Below are positions 27,342-38,777 of a stretch of DNA of 64,000 nucleotides, in pieces. Within the stretch, counting starts at the first letter, position 1. Every line of letters begins with the position of its first letter. The position numbers and the translations under genes are program-made. Below the pieces are notes generated by a model. The model was not told where the DNA came from. It made no database searches and saw nothing but the letters and a program-made list of their open reading frames with translations. Source of the stretch: Cycloclasticus sp. symbiont of Bathymodiolus heckerae (GTDB taxonomy: Bacteria > Pseudomonadota > Gammaproteobacteria > Methylococcales > Cycloclasticaceae); NCBI GenBank assembly GCA_002101235.1, contig LWTL01000122.1, positions 1-64,000 of the forward strand. Reading direction: 5' to 3'.

Positions 27342-28215
27342 TGGGTGTTAAATGTTCTGGTTCAGTGGGAGCGCCTGTTAATAGTGGTATAGGCTCTTGT
27401 TTGCTCCACACTAATAAAATATCGCGTATACGCTCGATGTGGGCGATAGTTTCTGCTTCAGCGTACATAAAAGCCTCGCCGGCTAGAGGTGTTAACTTGG
27501 AGATGTTTGCGACGGGGTAGCCTTTAGGGAATACGCCACCTAACCCGGAGGTGGTGAGTAAGTCGCCAACTTGGATGTCGGCATTATGGGGCAGGTAAGG
27601 GAGCGTTAATGTGTTTTGAACGCCGTTACCAACGGCGATGGTTCTAAGCCCTGTTCGATTTACCTCAATAGGAACGGCGTGGTTAGGGTCGGTAATTAGC
27701 ATGATGGACGACGTTAAAGGGTGTACGCTGATGATTTGACCAATAACGCCATCTTCATTGAGCGCTGTTTGCCCTGCGTAAAGGTTAAAACGACTCCCTT
27801 TGTCGATAACAATATGCTGAGTGTTCGAGTTTTGGTTAACTTCAATCAATGATGCTGAGATGAATTGCTCGCCTAGTTTAAAAGAGGATTCTAATAAACT
27901 GTGTAGGCGTGTATTTTCTTTTTCAAGAGACTCAAATTTCTGAAGTTTAGCTTTGAGTAGCAAAGACTCGGATTTTAATTGACGGTTTTCTTCAAGTAAT
28001 TCAGCATGATCAGAGGTGCTTTCGGTTAACCACTGATAAAGGTTATTCGGTAAATCGACTGCAACAAGAACAGGGTGAACAATGAATGAAAGGCTGTCTT
28101 TAAAGCGAGAGAGCTGATTGGTTTGTTGCGCAAGTAATAACAATAAAATTGAAATAATAGCAGCCGCTATAAAGCGGGTGCTTGTTGATGGCCCTTTTGA
28201 AAATAGGGGTTTTAT
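27331..28215 (-). CDS. mreC: Rod shape-determining protein MreC (probable ATA start)
   Basis: The periplasmic scaffold activates PBP2/RodA: a membrane anchor, a coiled coil (ELLEENRQLKSESLLLKAKL) and two beta domains (VIDKGSRFNLYAGQ, GLGGVFPKGYPVANI). The first ATG/GTG/TTG in frame is TTG 28143, which deletes most of the membrane anchor (IAAAIISILLLLLA). The upstream codons, back to the mreB stop, read ATA at 28215 then KPLFSKGPSTSTRF, aligning residue for residue with E. coli MKPIFSRGPS. An AAAAAAGG site lies nine bases before the ATA. From there the protein has 294 residues. Confidence 0.92.
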   Translation of the reverse strand: MKPLFSKGPSTSTRFIAAAIISILLLLLAQQTNQLSRFKDSLSFIVHPVLVAVDLPNNLYQWLTESTSDHAELLEENRQLKSESLLLKAKLQKFESLEKENTRLHSLLESSFKLGEQFISASLIEVNQNSNTQHIVIDKGSRFNLYAGQTALNEDGVIGQIISVHPLTSSIMLITDPNHAVPIEVNRTGLRTIAVGNGVQNTLTLPYLPHNADIQVGDLLTTSGLGGVFPKGYPVANISKLTPLAGEAFMYAEAETIAHIERIRDILLVWSKQEPIPLLTGAPTEPEHLTPSAR

Positions 28216-28233
28216 GACGAGTAACCTTTTTTC

Positions 28234-29316
<1,083 letters not shown>

Positions 29317-29403
29317 TTAACAACCCTTTACCCCTTTGGGCAAGGCGCGAATTGTGTTAATTTGCACGGTTTTAAAGAATGAATTAACTAAAGGGGGCAT
29401 TTT

Positions 29404-29691
29404 ATGTCAATTCAGTCGGAAGATGTACTGAAAATTGCACATTTGGCGAGACTCGGTATCGAAGAAGGGCAAGTTGAGTCTTATGCGTCAGATTTATCTA
29501 ATATTATGAAGTTAGTTGAGCAAATGAATGAAGTTGATACCTCGGGTATTGAGCCGATGGCGCACCCCTTAGATCAGTCTCAACGTTTAAGAGCCGATGT
29601 TGTGTCGGAAACCAATCAGCGCGAAGAGCTGCAAAAGAATGCACCGGAAATAGAAGACGGTTTGTTCTTAGTGCCTCGAGTCATAGATTAA
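29404..29691 (+). CDS. gatC: Asp-tRNA(Asn)/Glu-tRNA(Gln) amidotransferase subunit GatC
   Basis: The 95-residue linker subunit wraps around GatA and stabilises the GatAB complex. Family features are LKIAHLARLGIEEGQVESYASDLSNIM and the C-terminal EIEDGLFLVPRVID. It opens the gatCAB operon. Confidence 0.95.
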   Translation: MSIQSEDVLKIAHLARLGIEEGQVESYASDLSNIMKLVEQMNEVDTSGIEPMAHPLDQSQRLRADVVSETNQREELQKNAPEIEDGLFLVPRVID

Positions 29692-29729
29692 AATCCCATT
29701 AAACGTATTAGTAATTAGAATTTAAAAGA

Positions 29730-31193
29730 ATGTATAACAAATCATTAAAAGAACTATCGACTAGTCTGCGAAACAAAGACTTTTCAAGTGTCGAACTGAG
29801 TCAGTATTTTCTAAATCGAATTAAACGTTTTGATGGCGAATTGAACAGCGTTATCACCTCTAACGAAAAGGCTGCATTAGTAGCGGCAGTAGAAGCAGAT
29901 AAACGACTCCAGTCTGGCGATGGGAATTTATTAACCGGCATACCTTTGTTACATAAGGACATCTTTTGCACGGCAGGATTAAGAGCCAGTTGTGGCTCTA
30001 AAATGTTAGATAATTTTATAGCGCCGTATACAGCTACAGCGGTTAGTAAGCTTGAGCAAGTCGGCGTCGTGATGTTGGGTAAAACCAATATGGATGAATT
30101 TGCGATGGGTTCATCCAATGAGACCAGTTTTTATGGTGGCGTTAAGAATCCTTGGGATTTAAATACGGTGCCTGGCGGTTCATCGGGTGGTTCAGCTGCT
30201 GCAGTTGCAGCACGCTTAGCGCCTATTGCTAGTGGTACGGATACCGGTGGGTCTATTCGTCAGCCAGCCGCTTTTTGTGGCGTTACCGGCATCAAGCCTA
30301 CGTATGGCCGCGTGTCGCGTTATGGGATGATTGCGTTCGCATCCAGTTTAGATCAAGCCGGTACGTTTGCAAAAAGTGCAGAAGATGCAGCCATTATGCT
30401 GCAAGCGATGTCGGGTTTTGATGAAAAAGACTCCACCAGTGTCGATAGGCCTGTGGATGATTTACTGGCTAATTTGGGTGATTCAATTAAAGGGTTAACC
30501 GTTGGCCTGCCAAAAGAATTCTTTACTGATGACCTTGATGCTGGAATTCGTGAAAAGGTTGAAGAAGCGATCGATACGATTAAGTCGGCTGGTGCCAATA
30601 TTAAAGAAATCAGTTTGCCGAATATCAACCTGTCAGTGCCAGCTTATTATGTTGTTGCACCAGCGGAATGTTCTGCCAACTTGTCACGTTTTGATGGTGT
30701 GCGTTACGGCTACCGTTGTGACTCGCCCAAAGATTTGGAAGATTTATATAAGCGTTCACGCGGTGAAGGTTTTGGTGATGAGGTAAAACGAAGAATCATG
30801 ATTGGCGCGTATGTTTTATCAGCCGGTTACTACGATGCTTATTATAAAAAAGCGCAGCAAGTACGCCGCCTAATTAAGAACGACTTTGTAGAAGCGTTTA
30901 AAGAAGTGGATATTATTGCTAGTGCAACAGCGCCATCAGTTGCGTTTTCAGCGGGTGAGAAGAAGGATGACCCTGTGTCGATGTACTTGTCGGATATTTT
31001 CACTATTGGCGTTAATTTAGCCGGTTTGCCGGGTATGTCTGTACCGTGTGGTTTTGTTGATAACAAGCCAGTTGGCATGCAGCTGATTGGTAATTACTTT
31101 GCAGAGTCGCGTTTGTTAAATGTGGCGCATCAGTATCAACAGCTCACCGATTGGCATCTCGCGGTGCCAACTGGATTTGGAGAGGAGGCTTAA
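29730..31193 (+). CDS. gatA: Asp/Glu-tRNA amidotransferase subunit GatA
   Basis: The 487-residue amidase-signature protein releases ammonia from glutamine for tRNA-linked amidation. The Ser-cisSer-Lys triad is visible: Lys in PLLHKDIF, and the serines in the Gly/Ser-rich [16 protein letters not shown] and [13 protein letters not shown]. It lies 38 bases after gatC and two bases before gatB. Confidence 0.96.
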   Translation: MYNKSLKELSTSLRNKDFSSVELSQYFLNRIKRFDGELNSVITSNEKAALVAAVEADKRLQSGDGNLLTGIPLLHKDIFCTAGLRASCGSKMLDNFIAPYTATAVSKLEQVGVVMLGKTNMDEFAMGSSNETSFYGGVKNPWDLNTVPGGSSGGSAAAVAARLAPIASGTDTGGSIRQPAAFCGVTGIKPTYGRVSRYGMIAFASSLDQAGTFAKSAEDAAIMLQAMSGFDEKDSTSVDRPVDDLLANLGDSIKGLTVGLPKEFFTDDLDAGIREKVEEAIDTIKSAGANIKEISLPNINLSVPAYYVVAPAECSANLSRFDGVRYGYRCDSPKDLEDLYKRSRGEGFGDEVKRRIMIGAYVLSAGYYDAYYKKAQQVRRLIKNDFVEAFKEVDIIASATAPSVAFSAGEKKDDPVSMYLSDIFTIGVNLAGLPGMSVPCGFVDNKPVGMQLIGNYFAESRLLNVAHQYQQLTDWHLAVPTGFGEEA

Positions 31194-31195
31194 GT

Positions 31196-32629
31196 ATGCA
31201 ATGGGAAACAGTGATCGGGCTTGAAATACATGCTCAACTAGCAACAAAATCTAAAATTTTCTCAGGCGCTTCAACAGCCTATGGTGCAGACGCTAACACG
31301 CAAGCTTGCGCGGTTGACCTTGCGTTGCCGGGAACATTGCCCGTGCTTAATGAGCAGGCTGTTCGTTTTGCGGTTAAGTTTGGTCTTGCGATTGGTGCGC
31401 ACATTGCGCCGTATTCTGTCTTTGCGCGTAAAAACTATTTTTACCCTGATCTGCCAAAAGGTTACCAAACGAGTCAATTCGATAAGCCGATTGTTGGCTT
31501 AGGCGAATTAGATATCGTGGTGGACGGTAAAGTGAAAACCATTGGTGTAACGCGAGCGCATTTGGAAGAAGATGCTGGTAAATCGTTACATGAAGATTAT
31601 CAAGGCATGACTGGGGTGGATTTAAACCGCGCGGGCACGCCGTTGCTAGAAATCGTTTCCGAGCCGGATATGCGTTCAGCAGCAGAAGCGATCGCTTATG
31701 TTAAAAAGCTACATACATTGGTTCAGTATTTGGGTATTTGCGATGGCAATATGCAAGAAGGTTCGTTTCGTTGCGATGTGAATGTATCGGTCAGGCCAAT
31801 GGGCCAGGAAGAGTTTGGCACACGCGCAGAAATTAAGAACTTGAACTCATTTCGCTTTATAGAAAAAGCCGTTGCACATGAAGTTGAACGTCAAATTGAT
31901 GTGATTGAATCTGGCGGTTCAGTGGCTCAAGAAACTCGTTTGTACGATGCGAATAAAGATGAAACACGCTCTATGCGCTCAAAAGAAGAAGCGAACGATT
32001 ACCGTTATTTCCCGTGCCCCGATTTATTGCCGGTTGAAATTACCGCAGAGTTATTGGATGAAATGCAGCGTGAATTGCCTGAATTGCCAGAAGCAAAAAA
32101 TCAACGCTTCCAAACGCAATACAAGTTGAATGGCTACGATGCGGACGTACTAACAACGCAACGTGCTATGGCTGATTATTACGAAGCAGCTGTGAAAAGT
32201 TCCGGCGGCGAAACAAAGTTAGTTGCTAACTGGGTGATGGGTGAATTAAGTGCGGGACTAAATAAAGAGAACCTTGCAATTGAAGCGGCGCCTGTTTCGG
32301 CTGAGCGTTTAGGCGGGTTGGTGAAGCGAATAGCGGATCAAACTATTTCAGGAAAAATAGCGAAGCAAGTGCTTGAGCTTATGTGGAGTAGTGACGATAA
32401 CGCTGATACGGTAATAGAGCGGGAAGGCTTAAAACAAATTTCTGATACAGGCGCGCTTGAGAAAATGATTGACGAACTGATGGCTCAAAATATGCTGCAA
32501 GTAAAGCAATATAGAGCGGGTAAAACGAAGATGATAGGGTTCTTTGTTGGGCAGCTTATGAAGCAAACTCAGGGCAAAGCGAACCCGCAGGAATTGAACA
32601 AGTTGTTGCAGGAAAAACTAAAAGGTTAA
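31196..32629 (+). CDS. gatB: Asp/Glu-tRNA amidotransferase subunit GatB
   Basis: The 477-residue kinase/amidotransferase subunit binds the mischarged tRNA and activates its carboxylate. N-terminal [36 protein letters not shown] and the C-terminal YqeY-like tail ([15 protein letters not shown]) are seen. The ATG at 31196 is right; an in-frame start at 31151 would overlap gatA by 43 bases. Confidence 0.96.
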   Translation: MQWETVIGLEIHAQLATKSKIFSGASTAYGADANTQACAVDLALPGTLPVLNEQAVRFAVKFGLAIGAHIAPYSVFARKNYFYPDLPKGYQTSQFDKPIVGLGELDIVVDGKVKTIGVTRAHLEEDAGKSLHEDYQGMTGVDLNRAGTPLLEIVSEPDMRSAAEAIAYVKKLHTLVQYLGICDGNMQEGSFRCDVNVSVRPMGQEEFGTRAEIKNLNSFRFIEKAVAHEVERQIDVIESGGSVAQETRLYDANKDETRSMRSKEEANDYRYFPCPDLLPVEITAELLDEMQRELPELPEAKNQRFQTQYKLNGYDADVLTTQRAMADYYEAAVKSSGGETKLVANWVMGELSAGLNKENLAIEAAPVSAERLGGLVKRIADQTISGKIAKQVLELMWSSDDNADTVIEREGLKQISDTGALEKMIDELMAQNMLQVKQYRAGKTKMIGFFVGQLMKQTQGKANPQELNKLLQEKLKG

Positions 32630-32649
32630 AGCTTGTAAACGGTAAGTGA

Positions 32650-32676
32650 AATGAGCGTGACTATTCCTCGCTCATT
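32650..32676. repeat. Inverted repeat between gatB and the JAMM peptidase gene
   Basis: AATGAGCG (32650-32657) and CGCTCATT (32669-32676) form an eight-base stem with an 11-base loop between convergent genes, partly inside the 3' end of the minus-strand gene. Neither strand has a T run after the stem, so it may be an RNA 3'-end stabiliser rather than an intrinsic terminator. Confidence 0.35.
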
Positions 32677-33083
32677 CTCAGCACAACTTCAACGATGTTT
32701 TCATCGTGTAATAATTTAAAGCAGCGCATTTCTAGCACGCCTTTTGTATTTAAAGAAATAATTAAATAGTTTGTGTCTGGATAAGTCGCTTGTTCGATAT
32801 CGGTTGCAGAAGGTATCGCTGGTGTAGTTGGATGTGAATGATAAATAGCAAAAAGCTCTTCGTCATTATCACGCATCGTTTTGATAGCGTTGATTTGCTC
32901 TTCTGGTGCCATTAAAAAACGCGTATCGGGTGTGTCGGCAACATTATTTACGGGGTAACGCGTAAAGCCTCCAGAGCTTTTTTTTCCAACAAATCCGCAT
33001 ACTTCGTGTTCTTGAGATAGCTGTGCATGATGGAGTAGTTCATTAACCAGTTTTCGCGGAAGTTCGATTTCTTTTTGATACAT
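32661..33083 (-). CDS. JAMM/MPN+ (Mov34, M67-type) zinc metallopeptidase
   Basis: The 140-residue single-domain protein has a complete JAMM motif: Glu in HEVCGFVG, then HSHPTTPAIPSATD, which fits HxHPx6Sx2D. Bacterial single-domain members (Mec, QbsD) cleave after or trim the C-terminus of ubiquitin-like sulfur carriers such as CysO or ThiS/MoaD relatives. It is the last gene of hemA-prfA-prmC-JAMM, a place where Pseudomonas has the E1-like moeB, a functional partner class. No E1 or carrier gene is visible beside it. The substrate is unknown. Confidence 0.85.
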   Translation of the reverse strand: MYQKEIELPRKLVNELLHHAQLSQEHEVCGFVGKKSSGGFTRYPVNNVADTPDTRFLMAPEEQINAIKTMRDNDEELFAIYHSHPTTPAIPSATDIEQATYPDTNYLIISLNTKGVLEMRCFKLLHDENIVEVVLRMSEE

Positions 33084-33098
33084 ATTTAACCTTTGAAA

Positions 33099-33944
33099 TT
33101 AAGATTTTATTCCCAGTGTGGCACGCGTGTGGCCTTGTATATCTTGGAACTGTTCAATTGCTTTAAAGCCGGATGATTCTAACAAACTTTGTACTTGCTC
33201 GCCTTGTTGATAGCCGTGTTCAAATAACAATATACCGTCGGGCTTTAGGAAGTGGGGCGCTTTTGCGGCGATGACCTCAAAATCTTGTAGGCCACTGTGT
33301 TTAGCGATAAGCGCAGAGGGCGGTTCAAAACGAACGTCGCCTTCATGTAAGTGGGGATCATTGCTGCAAATGTAGGGGGGGTTACTGACAATGAGGTCGA
33401 ATGTTTGGTTCGGTATGTTACTAAACCAATTGCTATTAATGAATTCGACATTTTTGGCGTTAAGCTGGAAGGCGTTTTCTTGGGCAATACCTAGGGCAGC
33501 TGAGCTAGAGTCAGTGGCGGTAATACGGGCATTGCTTAATTCTAAAGCGAGAGTGATGCCAATAACGCCGCTACCAGTGCCCATATCCATAAACGTAATA
33601 GGGTGGGGCGATTTGAACTTCTGCAAAACAACCTCAATTAATAACTCTGTGTCGGGTCGCGGTATTAAAACATCGGCTGATACTTTAAAGGGACGAGACC
33701 AAAATTCACGCTCGCCAATTAAGTAAGCGATAGGTGTTCCCGCGAGCCGCTTTTCTATTAATTGGGTAAAGGAGTTGTGATCGTTAGCGGATAGCATCTT
33801 TTCAGGCCACGCCCTAAAGTGGCTACGACGTTTATTTAAGACGTGTGCGAGAAGCACTTCGCTATCAAGGTTGGGGCTGTCACTGTTAAGCAGTGTGTTT
33901 GCGGCATCCGACAGTGCCTTTTTAATTGTTGTAGGGCTGTTCAC
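33099..33944 (-). CDS. prmC: Release factor glutamine methyltransferase PrmC (HemK)
   Basis: The 281-residue SAM methyltransferase modifies the Gln of the GGQ motif in RF1/RF2. It has an N-terminal helical substrate domain, the SAM site FMDMGTGSGVIGITLAL and the catalytic LIVSNPPYICSND. The start is GTG. It lies 18 bases after prfA, its substrate gene. Confidence 0.95.
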   Translation of the reverse strand: MNSPTTIKKALSDAANTLLNSDSPNLDSEVLLAHVLNKRRSHFRAWPEKMLSANDHNSFTQLIEKRLAGTPIAYLIGEREFWSRPFKVSADVLIPRPDTELLIEVVLQKFKSPHPITFMDMGTGSGVIGITLALELSNARITATDSSSAALGIAQENAFQLNAKNVEFINSNWFSNIPNQTFDLIVSNPPYICSNDPHLHEGDVRFEPPSALIAKHSGLQDFEVIAAKAPHFLKPDGILLFEHGYQQGEQVQSLLESSGFKAIEQFQDIQGHTRATLGIKS

Positions 33945-33962
33945 AACTAAAATTAGAACTGC

Positions 33963-35051
33963 TTATTCGTCTGAACTCAGTTGAGTGAGTAGCTCTGCTT
34001 GATGTTCTTGAATGAGCGGGTTGATGACTTGATCTAACGCACCTTGCATCACTTCATCTAGCTTGTATAACGTTAAATTAATGCGATGATCCGTTACACG
34101 GCCTTGCGGGTAATTATAGGTTCTGATTCTTTCAGAACGATCACCACTGCCGACTTGTGAACGACGGGACTCGGCTTGTTCAGCGTCAATTTTCTCTTGC
34201 TCAGCTGCTAAAATTCTTGATTTTAGCAATGCCATGGCGCGGGCTTTGTTCTTATGTTGCGAACGTTCATCTTGGCACTCTACAACAGTGCCGGTGGGTA
34301 AATGCGTTAAGCGAACGGCTGAATCAGTTTTGTTAACGTGCTGCCCGCCGGAGCCAGATGCGCGAAAGGTGTCAACTCGCAGATCGCTAGGATTGATGTC
34401 GATATCATCTTTTTCATCAGCCTCGGGCATAATCGCAACCGTGCAAGCTGATGTGTGTACACGGCCTTGCGATTCGGTGTCAGGTACGCGTTGAACACGG
34501 TGAGCGCCGGACTCGAATTTAAGTTGCGAGTACACGTCGTTGCCTGAAATTCGGGCAATCACTTCTTTGTAGCCGCCATGGTCGCCTTGGCTTTCGCTGA
34601 TGATTTCAAAGCCCCAGCGTTTCTTTTCTGCAAAACGTAAATACATGCGGTATAAATCGCCCGAGAAAATAGCGGCTTCTGCGCCACCTGTTCCTGCGCG
34701 GATCTCAAGGAAGGCATTTTTTCCGTCATTGGGGTCTTTGGGTAACAATAGAATTTGTAATGCTCGTTCTAGTTCTTCTAATGCTTGCTGCGTTTCCTTC
34801 AGTTCGTCTTTTGCCATGGCTTTAATGTCAGGGTCGCTGTCATTTAGCATGGCTTTCGCCGCATTTTTGTCTTCCAATGTTGAAAGGTAATTTTGATGGG
34901 TACTGACGATAGGGTCTAGCTGAGAGTATTCTTGGCTCAGCGAACGAAACTTATTTTGATCGCTTTGTACGCTAGGTTCTGCGAGGAGTCCGGCGATTTC
35001 TTCAAAGCGCTCACCGAGCGTGTCTAGCTTATGTAGAATGGTTATATTCAC
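33963..35051 (-). CDS. prfA: Peptide chain release factor 1 (RF1)
   Basis: The 362-residue factor reads UAA and UAG. The catalytic GGQ lies in [19 protein letters not shown], and the C-terminal [20 protein letters not shown] is typical of RF1. The start is GTG, one base after the hemA stop, so the two are probably translationally coupled. Confidence 0.96.
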   Translation of the reverse strand: MNITILHKLDTLGERFEEIAGLLAEPSVQSDQNKFRSLSQEYSQLDPIVSTHQNYLSTLEDKNAAKAMLNDSDPDIKAMAKDELKETQQALEELERALQILLLPKDPNDGKNAFLEIRAGTGGAEAAIFSGDLYRMYLRFAEKKRWGFEIISESQGDHGGYKEVIARISGNDVYSQLKFESGAHRVQRVPDTESQGRVHTSACTVAIMPEADEKDDIDINPSDLRVDTFRASGSGGQHVNKTDSAVRLTHLPTGTVVECQDERSQHKNKARAMALLKSRILAAEQEKIDAEQAESRRSQVGSGDRSERIRTYNYPQGRVTDHRINLTLYKLDEVMQGALDQVINPLIQEHQAELLTQLSSDE

Positions 35052-35052
35052 G

Positions 35053-36303
35053 TTATTTTTTTAAATTAAAAAGTTGTTGGGCGGCGATGAGTAATGCTTG
35101 ATCGCCTTCTGATGCAGCTTGTTTTAAGCTGCTGCTAGGTGCGTGCAAAATTTTATTGGTTAGGTCATTGGCTAAGCGCTCAAGTACTTGCTCCGGCGAT
35201 TGGCCATTAGTAAGTGAAAGGAGCGCCTTTTGAAGCAGATCCGCGCGCGTTTTGTCGGCTTGTTGTCTGAGTTGGTAGATTGTTTCAGAAGCGCTTTGAG
35301 CACGAATCCATGTTTGAAAATGTGAGACCTGGATATCGATAATGTCTTCCGCTTGTTCAGCTGCTTCGCGACGCGATTGCAAGCCATCATCAACAATATT
35401 TTTCAGATCATCTACGCAGTAAAGGTATACATCACTCAAGGTGCCTACTTCTTTTTCAATATCATGTGGAACGGCTAAGTCCATCATAAACATCGGCTTG
35501 TGTTTGCGTTTTAAAATAGCGGTCTCAACGCTGCCTTTTCCAAGAATGGGTAGCTGGCTAGCGGTAGACGAGACGATGATGTCCGCGTGGGCAAGATGTT
35601 CTGGAATATCTTTTATTTCAATGGCGTAACCATTGCCTTGAGAAGCAATAGCGTGTGCTTTCTCCAATGTTCTATTGGCAACAATAAGTTGGCCGATACC
35701 TTGCTCTTTCAAGTGCTGAGCCGATAACTCGATGGTTTCCCCTGCGCCGATTAATAAGGCGGTTTGGTTTTCAAGGTCGCCGAAGATTTGTTGAGCCAGT
35801 TTAACGCCAGCAAAGGCGATAGAAACAGGGCTTGAGCCAATAGCGGTATCAGTGCGTACCTTTTTGGCGACTTGAAACGTATGTTGAAATAAACGACCTA
35901 GATACTTGCCTAATGTGCCGGCATCATTCGCATGCTGATATGCAGTTTTCATTTGCCCAAGAATTTGCGGTTCGCCCAGCACCATAGAATCTAAACCACA
36001 CGCCACTCGAGACATGTGTTTAATAGAGGCGTGATCGGTATGGCTATAGAGATATTCTCGAATGCTTTTTTCATTGAGCTGATGTTGATCAGCCAGCCAA
36101 GCAATAATTTCTTCGGTTTGATGACTGGCAATATCGCAGTATATTTCAGTGCGATTGCAAGTAGACAATATAGCGGCTTCTTCTACGGAAGAAAGCTCGG
36201 TTAATGATTGCAGCGAATGACTCAGGTGCTCAGGCGAAAAAACGAGTTTCTCTCGAATCTCGATAGGCGCTGTGTTGTGGTTGAGTCCGAGCGTGAGTAG
36301 CAT
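35053..36303 (-). CDS. hemA: Glutamyl-tRNA reductase HemA
   Basis: The 416-residue enzyme makes glutamate-1-semialdehyde, the first committed step of C5 tetrapyrrole synthesis. The nucleophilic Cys lies in [13 protein letters not shown], followed by [17 protein letters not shown] and an NADPH-binding domain ([16 protein letters not shown]). It heads the hemA-prfA-prmC-JAMM unit. A minus-strand TATAAT at 36341-36346 could be its -10, giving a leader of about 30 bases. Confidence 0.96.
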   Translation of the reverse strand: MLLTLGLNHNTAPIEIREKLVFSPEHLSHSLQSLTELSSVEEAAILSTCNRTEIYCDIASHQTEEIIAWLADQHQLNEKSIREYLYSHTDHASIKHMSRVACGLDSMVLGEPQILGQMKTAYQHANDAGTLGKYLGRLFQHTFQVAKKVRTDTAIGSSPVSIAFAGVKLAQQIFGDLENQTALLIGAGETIELSAQHLKEQGIGQLIVANRTLEKAHAIASQGNGYAIEIKDIPEHLAHADIIVSSTASQLPILGKGSVETAILKRKHKPMFMMDLAVPHDIEKEVGTLSDVYLYCVDDLKNIVDDGLQSRREAAEQAEDIIDIQVSHFQTWIRAQSASETIYQLRQQADKTRADLLQKALLSLTNGQSPEQVLERLANDLTNKILHAPSSSLKQAASEGDQALLIAAQQLFNLKK

Positions 36304-36457
36304 GCGCTTTTTGTTTGTTTTACTTTAATATAAATCGGGTATTATAAGCTTTTTGTGTCGGCGTATGTTCCATTGTTAGAAGCGTTGCTTCCGAACTGGT
36401 TTTGCGAAATTGTGTGCGTTGTCGTTATTGCAAGTATTTAAGAGTATAGAGAGTCGT

Positions 36458-38194
36458 ATGTATTTAAGGTTGTTATTGGTCGTTGTGGTGATGTTGTCGT
36501 TTGGCTGTGCTCATGTGAGTAATGATAAGGCAGTGTTGCCAAATGATATGGCTAAGAGCCAACAATTGGATGAACAGAAAAACGATGTGACGGTCGATGA
36601 GAAAATTGAGCCTAGTCAATTAGATTCAGCTTTGTTGTACAGCTTGCTGGGCGGGGAAATAGCAGGGCAGCGAGGAAAGGTTGAGATGGCCTCTGCATTT
36701 TATGTTGATGCGGCTGAGCGATCACGTGATCCGCAGATCGCGCTTAGGGCTGCTCAAATAGCGCTATATAATAAAGATATTGTTGCCGCTAAATCGGCGA
36801 TTGATATTTTATTAGAAGATGGGCGCTTGTCGGCGCAGGCGTATAGGCTTGCGTTAACGATTTATTTGCGTTCGGGGGATGTGCCAAAAAGTTTGGCTCA
36901 AATAGATTATTTACTTGAAGAAACGAGTATTCCAAAACGCAATGCGTTGTTATCGGTTGGCGATATTGTGCGACGTAATGCATCCAAAGCGGTAGCGGTA
37001 GAAGTAATGGAGCATTTGATTGTTGATTACCCGGAAGAATCGGGCGTTTATTTGGCGCATTCGCAGATTATGGCGCACGTGGGGGAGTTGGAGTCGGCTC
37101 TCAATAGTGCACGAAAAGCAGTAGAGATAGGCCCATTATGGGCAACGGGTTATGTACAGCTGGCGCTGGTTCTTGAAAATAAAGGTGATTCGGAGCAAGC
37201 GCTAGCCACTTTGAAAGAGTCGAGCGAGAGGTTGCAGGCTAAGCAGTTAGTAATGGGCTACGGACAGTTGTTAGCTAAGCATGAGCATTATCTTGAGGCT
37301 AAAGAGCAGTTTTTAAATTTAGCGACATCAGAAAAAGACTACCCAGAGGCGCGATTTGCTTTGGGGCTTGTTTATTTAAAGCTAAATGATGCAAAAAATT
37401 CGAAAGAGGTGTTTGAAAATCTGCATAAGGAAGGAAGGTTTCCTTCTAAAGCCGCGTTTTACTTAGGGCGCATCAATTATCATCAAAAAGAATATAAAGA
37501 AGCATTGAAATGGTTTTCAGAAGTTGACAGAGGCGTTAATTATGTAGAGTCTCAAGCTAATATGGCGATGATTAAGTCGGAAACAAATGATCTTCAAGGG
37601 GCAAGGTCTATACTGCAAACATTGCGCCTTGATTCTCCTAAAAGTGCCACACGATTTTACCTATTGGAGGCCGAGTTGTTAATGAATGGTCAGCATAACA
37701 AAGAGGCTTACTTACTGTTAACGAAAGCGGTTGAAGAAAGCCCAGCTGATTTGGCGTTAAGGTATACGCGTTCTATCGCTGCTACAGAGGTAGATGACAT
37801 AGCGATGGCTGAAAAGGATTTGCTGCATGTGCTACAAGCAACACCTAAAGATGCTAATGCCCTTAATGCTTTAGGCTACACCTTGGCGAGTAAAACGTTT
37901 CGTTTTAAAGAAGCGCGCCAATATTTGACTGAGGCGCTGTCGTTACGTCCGAATGATTCGGCAATTTTAGATAGCATGGGTTGGTTAAATTACCGAGAAG
38001 GGAAGTACGAAAAGGCGTTGATTTTGCTTGAAAAGGCTTACGATATAACTCCGGGAGGGGAGATTGCTGCGCATCTTGGTGAGGTGCTTTGGGTGTTGGG
38101 CAGGCAAAAAGAAGCTAAGGTTGTGTGGGAGCAAGCCTTAAAGCGAGATGCGGATAATCGGTACTTAATAGAGGTTTTGTTGAGGTTGAAGTGA
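36458..38194 (+). CDS. TPR-repeat outer-membrane lipoprotein (PA4667-like)
   Basis: The 578-residue product is a lipoprotein (YLRLLLVVVVMLSFGC lipobox) made almost wholly of tetratricopeptide repeats, for example YVQLALVLENKGDSEQALAT, ARFALGLVYLKLNDAKNSKE and ILDSMGWLNYREGKYEKALI. It is presumably a periplasmic scaffold at the membrane; no enzymatic domain is seen. I use ATG 36458, which starts the lipoprotein signal and has GAGAG before it, not the upstream TTG at 36410. It is always beside lolB and divergent from hemA in Pseudomonas, as here. Confidence 0.88.
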   Translation: MYLRLLLVVVVMLSFGCAHVSNDKAVLPNDMAKSQQLDEQKNDVTVDEKIEPSQLDSALLYSLLGGEIAGQRGKVEMASAFYVDAAERSRDPQIALRAAQIALYNKDIVAAKSAIDILLEDGRLSAQAYRLALTIYLRSGDVPKSLAQIDYLLEETSIPKRNALLSVGDIVRRNASKAVAVEVMEHLIVDYPEESGVYLAHSQIMAHVGELESALNSARKAVEIGPLWATGYVQLALVLENKGDSEQALATLKESSERLQAKQLVMGYGQLLAKHEHYLEAKEQFLNLATSEKDYPEARFALGLVYLKLNDAKNSKEVFENLHKEGRFPSKAAFYLGRINYHQKEYKEALKWFSEVDRGVNYVESQANMAMIKSETNDLQGARSILQTLRLDSPKSATRFYLLEAELLMNGQHNKEAYLLLTKAVEESPADLALRYTRSIAATEVDDIAMAEKDLLHVLQATPKDANALNALGYTLASKTFRFKEARQYLTEALSLRPNDSAILDSMGWLNYREGKYEKALILLEKAYDITPGGEIAAHLGEVLWVLGRQKEAKVVWEQALKRDADNRYLIEVLLRLK

Positions 38195-38775
38195 AGCGTT
38201 ATCTTTTATGTGTGGTATTGGTGACGCAGCTTTTTGCGTGTGCATCGGTTGATTCGTTAAAGCAAAAAGCATTGCCAATTGCTAGTCATAGTCATGTGGA
38301 AAGTATTTTGGCAGTTAAGCAATGGCGCTTACTTGGGCGCTTGTCGGTTCGTAATACTAAAGAATCGTGGTTAACAAAATTAGAATGGCGACATAACGAG
38401 CTGATAGATGGCTTGATTCTTAGCACGTCATTAGGTGGTGTTGTTGCTAAATTAGAATATTCGGATAGTGTCATTGCCTTGTCTAATATAGAAGGAGAGA
38501 CTCGGTTAGTCTCTGAGCAAGAGCTAAGAGAGTTGTTGGGTTATTCGCCGCCATTGTCGCATTTGAAATTTTGGGTTAGGGGTGTTGCTAACCCGCGGTT
38601 TACGGTGCAAGCGATGCCATCTCCTAGCTTACATGTGAAAGCATTTGAGCAAGATGGCTGGCAGGTGAGTTTAAGTAAATTTCATCGAGAGGGTGGCTTG
38701 GTGTTGCCAAGCAAAGTGTCCCTTGAAAAAGAAGGGTTAAAAATAAAATTAGTGGTGGATCAGTGGTTAATGTAG
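38191..38775 (+). CDS. lolB: Outer-membrane lipoprotein receptor LolB
   Basis: The 194-residue lipoprotein (lipobox LFAC) accepts lipoproteins from LolA and inserts them in the outer membrane. It has the LolB-type WRLLGRLSVRNTKESWLTKLEW core and LSHLKFWVRG. The GTG start overlaps the TPR gene stop (GTGA). Its identity is supported by position between the TPR lipoprotein and ispE. Confidence 0.9.
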   Translation: MKRYLLCVVLVTQLFACASVDSLKQKALPIASHSHVESILAVKQWRLLGRLSVRNTKESWLTKLEWRHNELIDGLILSTSLGGVVAKLEYSDSVIALSNIEGETRLVSEQELRELLGYSPPLSHLKFWVRGVANPRFTVQAMPSPSLHVKAFEQDGWQVSLSKFHREGGLVLPSKVSLEKEGLKIKLVVDQWLM

Positions 38776-38777
38776 GA

